From positions 25,802 through 89,801 of the forward strand of contig JARPUW010000320.1 of the NCBI GenBank assembly GCA_030533445.1: a stretch of 64,000 bases of DNA, written 5' to 3'. Positions 59,099-64,000 of the stretch are shown here, in pieces (the stretch's first letter is position 1; every line of letters starts with the position of its first letter). This DNA is from Cyprinodon diabolis. Taxonomy: Eukaryota > Chordata > Actinopteri > Cyprinodontiformes > Cyprinodontidae. Below the pieces are notes generated by a model, which saw nothing but the letters and a program-made list of their open reading frames with translations, was not told the origin of the DNA and made no database searches. Both the position numbers and the translations under genes were made by a program.

Positions 59099-62000
59099 TT
59101 ATAATTCTCCCGTATACCCAAAACTTCGGCGCGTAACTAGTCCCGCACGGTTTGGCGGATCGGGCCCAAAGTTGGCACACGCGTCGGGACCAATGGGGTG
59201 ATGTGTGCTTGTATAAAACTTTCTCATTAGTCCGAAGGTTTGCGAATTATTAGCGAAAACGTCGCAAAAAAATCCCATAGGAAATGAATGGGGAGAGGAA
59301 AAAAAAAGCATAAAAAACAGCACTTCACTGTGTCGGCATACATTCACCTAGAAAAACAGTTTGAAGCTCAGTTTGTAGATAAATCCTTCGTCTATTTAAA
59401 ACTGAAGACGGTATGTTGATAACTGCTACGGTTTTTGTATAATCAGACCTCAAGCGCCACAAAGTTTTAGCAAAATCCAGCCTGCTAGAGTGGAGCAACT
59501 GAAAAGCTAGAGTGTGAGGCAGGCGTTTTTTAAACACAAAAAAACATTTTAAACTCGCCCTCACGGCCACATATTTATAGCTAGAGTCACCATTTTTGGT
59601 CAGTTTGTAGACTGAAATCTCTGGACCCACACAATATCTTCGGAATTACGGTAGGATTAATACTTTTCCTTAAAAACCCTCCAGACCGACCTAAAGTCGA
59701 TGAAAATCAGAGCCGTTTTTCATTGGTTTTGGAGCAGAAGAGGGGAGAAAAACGAATCCGACTATGTGTTTTAAACTCGTCATAAATATTTTTCTGAATG
59801 ACACACATACACCAAAGTTGGCATAGTTGGAGTCGAAGGATGACTGACGCTCACGGTGAAAAAATTTTTTGAATAACTCATACGGTTTTTGCTCAGCAGT
59901 CGTTTGTTCGGAGGACATTTTAAGCACCTGAAAGCTGAGTGACAGTGACCTGCTGCAGCTAGCTCAATTAGAAGCTTAGGTGTGATGAAACGTTTTTTCT
60001 TTTTCTTTCTCTTCCCATTCAGTTTGTAGATGACCTACAGCCATGAAAGTTACTCCAATTGAAGACAAGATATAGCTGTCGCTTAGATAAAAAGAATTTT
60101 TCAGATACCTTTTACGGTTTTTACTCAGCAGTCGTTTGTTCGGAGGGGTGCTTTAGCAGCTAAAAGGTGAGTGAGAGTGAGGTCCTGCAGTTCAAACAAA
60201 GGGAGGAGCAGGTGGGCCAACCATTTTGTTTGTGCTTCGTTTTGGGTTGTGAAAGACCTACAGACATGAAGGTTACCCCAGTCTGAGACAAAGGATAGAT
60301 GTTGCTTTCACTGAAAGAATTTTTCAGATATCTTTTACGGTTTTTGCTCAGCAGTCGTTTGTTCGGAGGGTAAGCACCTGGAAGCTAGCTGACAGTTAGC
60401 TTCTGCAGCAGCCTGCTAGAGTGCAGCTGCTGAAATCTTAGTGTGAGGCGGCCATTTTTTAAGATCAAACATCTTATTCTCGCCCTCACGGCCACATATT
60501 TGGAGCTACAGTCACCATTTTTGGTCAGTTTGTAGACTGAAACCTCTGGACTCACACAATGTCTTCGGAATTACGGTAGGATTAATACTTTGCCTTAAAA
60601 ACCCTCCAGACCAACCTAAAGTGGATGAGAGTTTCAGCCTTTCTCCATTCTTTTTGAGCTGAAGATGGGAGAAAAACGAATCAGACTATGTGTTTTCAAC
60701 TCGTCATAAATATTTTTCTGAATGACACACATACACCAAAGTTGGTATAGTTGGAGTCGAAGGATTGCTGATGCTCATGGTGAAAATGTTTTTTGAATAA
60801 CTCATACGGTTTTTGATCAGTAGTCGTTTGTTCGGTGCCGTTCTTCCCATACAAAAAAGCCTGGGAAGAAGAAACCAATAGTGAGTGCAGCTGTTGTCTG
60901 TGTCAGTGAGAGGCTCGTTAAGCGTTGTCAAGGTTACCAAGCTTCAAACAGATTTTACCTCTGCTGTTTTAAACAGCACATATTAATCTAATGGAGGGTG
61001 AAAGGACTGATTTAACATTGGGAAATGGATACTATATGACTGCTGTACATGACACTTCCCTTGCCACTCAGCACTGATAGACTTTCAAAATAAGACTCCA
61101 GGGACCCTACAAAATAAAAGCCTCTATATTTTTTACATATATTTATTGCTCTATATGGCTCAACATTATGACCCAAACTCAACCCCGTTTTAGAGAATAG
61201 ACTCTAGGAGACTGTTTAAAACACACCCTATAGCAAATTTCAAAATAAAAGCCTCCCATTTCCGCTTCATCTACTGCCCTAATAACATGGAAAAAGAGTG
61301 ATTTAACGATTGGAAAGTAATCAACTATCATTGACGGGTCTGAACATTTTCTATAAACACAACTCTGTTGGACTTTCAAAATAAGACTCCAGGGACCCTA
61401 CAAAATAAAAGCCTCTAGATTATAGTAATGCATTAATTGATGCAAATGGCTCAACATTATGACCCAAACTCTTCCAGGTTGTTTTTATTAGACTCTAGTG
61501 ACCTTTTCAAAACACACCCCAGAGCAAATTTCACAATAAAAGTCTCCCATTTACTCTGTAATACAGCAACTATTCACCTAATAACATGGAAAACCAGTGA
61601 TTTAACATTTGGAAATGGATTCTATATCACTGCTGGGCGTGACCCATCTTTTGATGCACATTCATGATAGACTTTCAAAATAAGACTACAAGGACTCTAC
61701 AGAATAAAAGCCTCTTCCTTATACACACTCATACATTCTGGCATATTGCTCATTGCCATTGGTGATTTCATCACTGCAATGGCTCTTAGAAGGCGGGCGG
61801 AGCCCGCCAATGGTAACAGGCGGGCGGAGCCCGCCAAAGGTGATTACATCACTGCAATGGCTCTTAGCAGGCGGGCGGAGCCCGCCATTGGTGATTTCAT
61901 CACTGCAATGGCTCTTAGAAGGCGGGCAGAGCCCGCCATTGGTGATTTTTTTCTTCACTGAGATGGCTCCTAGCAGGCGGGCGAAGCCCGCCAACTGGGC

Positions 62001-62536
62001 TTTACCCACTGTGTTTCAATATGGACAACCCATATTACCCTTGTGCATCATACTCTGTGCACGTCTATTTCCCAGATTTCAGCACAAGTGGCACACAGCT
62101 CTCTTTGCCCATGAACTTGCCCTCTTTCCTTCCCTCAGCAGCCCTCAAAGGCGTAAGCAGTTGGTCTGGGGAGCCCCGACGTCACTTGCCAGGGCCGTAT
62201 TGGCCCGGTTCCCCAGACGGGCAGTAGGTGGCCCCCCTCAAAATTTCTTTAGAAATTTTCTAGTTGGGGGGCCACATGCCGAAGGCATGGCCCACCTACT
62301 ACTATTGCACATATTTATTCCGCGTATTATTATTGGGGGGCCACATGCCGAAGGCATGGCCCACCTACTACTATTGCACATATTTATTCCGCGTATTATT
62401 GGGGGGCCACATGCCGAAGGCATGGCCCACCTACTACTATTGCACATATTTATTCCGCGTATTATTGGGGGGCCACATGCCGAAGGCATGGCCCACCTAC
62501 TACTATTGCACATATTTATTCCGCGTATTATTATTA
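59099..62536. repeat. Unit U19 (class A), 3438 bp
   Basis: Class A sequence plus four minisatellite copies, which explain the 267-bp excess over its class mates. GC block 61757-61992, CTCF-like core 62221-62232. The minisatellite was therefore gained, or lost from the others, within an otherwise homogeneous class. Confidence 0.94.
62266..62536. repeat. Minisatellite, 4 copies (U19)
   Basis: Starts at 62266, 62335, 62401 and 62467; periods 69, 66 and 66. The terminal ATT run is one shorter than in U7 and U14. Confidence 0.93.
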
Positions 62537-64000
62537 TTATAATTCTCCCGTATACCCAAAACTTCGGCGCGTAACTAGTCCCGCACGGTTTGGCGGATCG
62601 GGCCCAAAGTTGGCACACGCGTCGGGACCAATGGGGTGATGTGTGCTTGTATAAAACTTTCTCATTAGTCCGAAGGTTTGCGAATTATTAGCGAAAACGT
62701 CGCAAAAAAATCCCATAGGAAATGAATGGGGAGAGGAAAAAAAAAGCATAAAAAACAGCACTTCACTGTGTCGGCATACATTCACCTAGAAAAACAGTTT
62801 GAAGCTCAGTTTGTAGATAAATCCTTCGTCTATTTAAAACTGAAGACGGTATGTTGATAACTGCTACGGTTTTTGTATAATCAGACCTCAAGCGCCACAA
62901 AGTTTTAGCAAAATCCAGCCTGCTAGAGTGGAGCAACTGAAAAGCTAGAGTGTGAGGCAGGCGTTTTTTAAACACAAAAAAACATTTTAAACTCGCCCTC
63001 ACGGCCACATATTTATAGCTAGAGTCACCATTTTTGGTCAGTTTGTAGACTGAAATCTCTGGACCCACACAATATCTTCGGAATTACGGTAGGATTAATA
63101 CTTTTCCTTAAAAACCCTCCAGACCGACCTAAAGTCGATGAAAATCAGAGCCGTTTTTCATTGGTTTTGGAGCAGAAGAGGGGAGAAAAACGAATCCGAC
63201 TATGTGTTTTAAACTCGTCATAAATATTTTTCTGAATGACACACATACACCAAAGTTGGCATAGTTGGAGTCGAAGGATGACTGACGCTCACGGTGAAAA
63301 AATTTTTTGAATAACTCATACGGTTTTTGCTCAGCAGTCGTTTGTTCGGAGGACATTTTAAGCACCTGAAAGCTGAGTGACAGTGACCTGCTGCAGCTAG
63401 CTCAATTAGAAGCTTAGGTGTGATGAAACGTTTTTTCTTTTTCTTTCTCTTCCCATTCAGTTTGTAGATGACCTACAGCCATGAAAGTTACTCCAATTGA
63501 AGACAAGATATAGCTGTCGCTTAGATAAAAAGAATTTTTCAGATACCTTTTACGGTTTTTACTCAGCAGTCGTTTGTTCGGAGGGGTGCTTTAGCAGCTA
63601 AAAGGTGAGTGAGAGTGAGGTCCTGCAGTTCAAACAAAGGGAGGAGCAGGTGGGCCAACCATTTTGTTTGTGCTTCGTTTTGGGTTGTGAAAGACCTACA
63701 GACATGAAGGTTACCCCAGTCTGAGACAAAGGATAGATGTTGCTTTCACTGAAAGAATTTTTCAGATATCTTTTACGGTTTTTGCTCAGCAGTCGTTTGT
63801 TCGGAGGGTAAGCACCTGGAAGCTAGCTGACAGTTAGCTTCTGCAGCAGCCTGCTAGAGTGCAGCTGCTGAAATCTTAGTGTGAGGCGGCCATTTTTTAA
63901 GATCAAACATCTTATTCTCGCCCTCACGGCCACATATTTGGAGCTACAGTCACCATTTTTGGTCAGTTTGTAGACTGAAACCTCTGGACTCACACAATGT
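62537..64000. repeat. Unit U20 (class A), 5' partial, 1464 bp
   Basis: Leader and the first six anchors of the module region. AATCCGA (near 63196) and the six-T run before AAGATC agree with class A. The window edge cuts it before the class-diagnostic GTGGATGAG position. Confidence 0.92.

Larger units (their letters stand above)
1..64000. repeat. Macrosatellite array, ~3.17-kb unit, head to tail
   Basis: The same ordered sequence returns 20 times in one orientation. Using the conserved TTATAATTCTCCCG junction as unit start, boundaries fall at 422, 3732, 6903, 10072, 13358, 16599, 19689, 23538, 26707, 29878, 33049, 36223, 39391, 42851, 46424, 49664, 52757, 55928, 59099 and 62537. The modal length is 3168-3174 bp. 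Units differ by scattered substitutions and by copy number of nested repeats. No single-copy DNA interrupts the array and neither end is a true array edge. I see no protein gene, tRNA or rRNA in it. The family name is unknown to me; host and chromosomal position (centromeric, sex-linked, subtelomeric or interstitial) cannot be told from this window. Confidence 0.98.

Noticed and set aside
1..64000. Ribosomal DNA spacer array
   Set aside because: No rRNA-like coding sequence occurs in 20 repeats, and unit structure does not include a gene between spacers.
1..64000. Regular five-unit higher-order repeat suggested by class B at U6, U11 and U16
   Set aside because: The units between do not match in order (F, C2, A, A against C1, E, E, D), and U11 is a recombinant. 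Only the ten-unit pairing of U2/U12, U5/U15 and U6/U16 is supported.

Overview
The whole 64-kb window is one head-to-tail tandem array of a macrosatellite-like repeat. The unit is about 3.17 kb. There are 19 complete units, a 421-bp partial unit at the left edge and a 1,464-bp partial unit at the right edge, all in the same orientation. The array runs off both ends, so its true length and its flanks are unknown. I find no convincing protein gene, tRNA, rRNA or recognisable complete transposon. The open frames that recur once per unit are open because the units are near-copies of each other, and the longest ones are made of short repeats whose period is a multiple of three.

Host: this looks like nuclear DNA of an animal, probably a vertebrate, but I cannot name the species. 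The reasons are the large non-coding satellite structure, an excess of CpG-to-TpG/CpA changes among visible unit-private differences (expected from germline CpG methylation), and a CTCF-like core in every unit. Nothing looks bacterial, viral or organellar.

Unit layout, using unit U1 (422-3731) as reference. (a) A 270-bp leader. (b) About 1.47 kb of degenerate modules of about 230 bp, anchored by ACGG at 751, 971, 1205, 1437, 1660, 1897 and 2130, with a superimposed duplication at an offset of about 926 bp. (c) A short linker holding a 15-bp palindrome. (d) About 0.75 kb made of 291-299 bp subrepeats. (e) A GC-rich block of perfect 17-bp hairpins separated by spacers that are themselves inverted repeats. 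(f) A 270-bp non-repetitive stretch ending in a CTCF-like core and a strong AT palindrome. (g) An optional minisatellite of 66-72 bp period (0-6 copies) and a short ATT run. Unit length varies from 3,090 to 3,849 bp, and almost all of this comes from copy number in (b), (d), (e) and (g).

Array history: I placed units in six sequence classes from shared substitutions. The left-to-right order U1-U20 is E C1 C2 E D B F C2 A A B C1 E E D B A A A A. Units U2, U5 and U6 pair with U12, U15 and U16 ten units (32.5-33.1 kb) away, so a multi-unit block was duplicated. U9, U10 and U17-U20 form a very homogeneous class A (3,171 bp in four of them). U7 is the outlier, with an extra 229-bp module, nine GC hairpins and four minisatellite copies. 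The most interesting hypothesis is a CTCF-bearing, hairpin-rich macrosatellite, organisationally comparable to mammalian DXZ4 (CTCF-bearing 3-kb tandem repeat), with an exon-like cassette in each unit. This rests on motif reading only.
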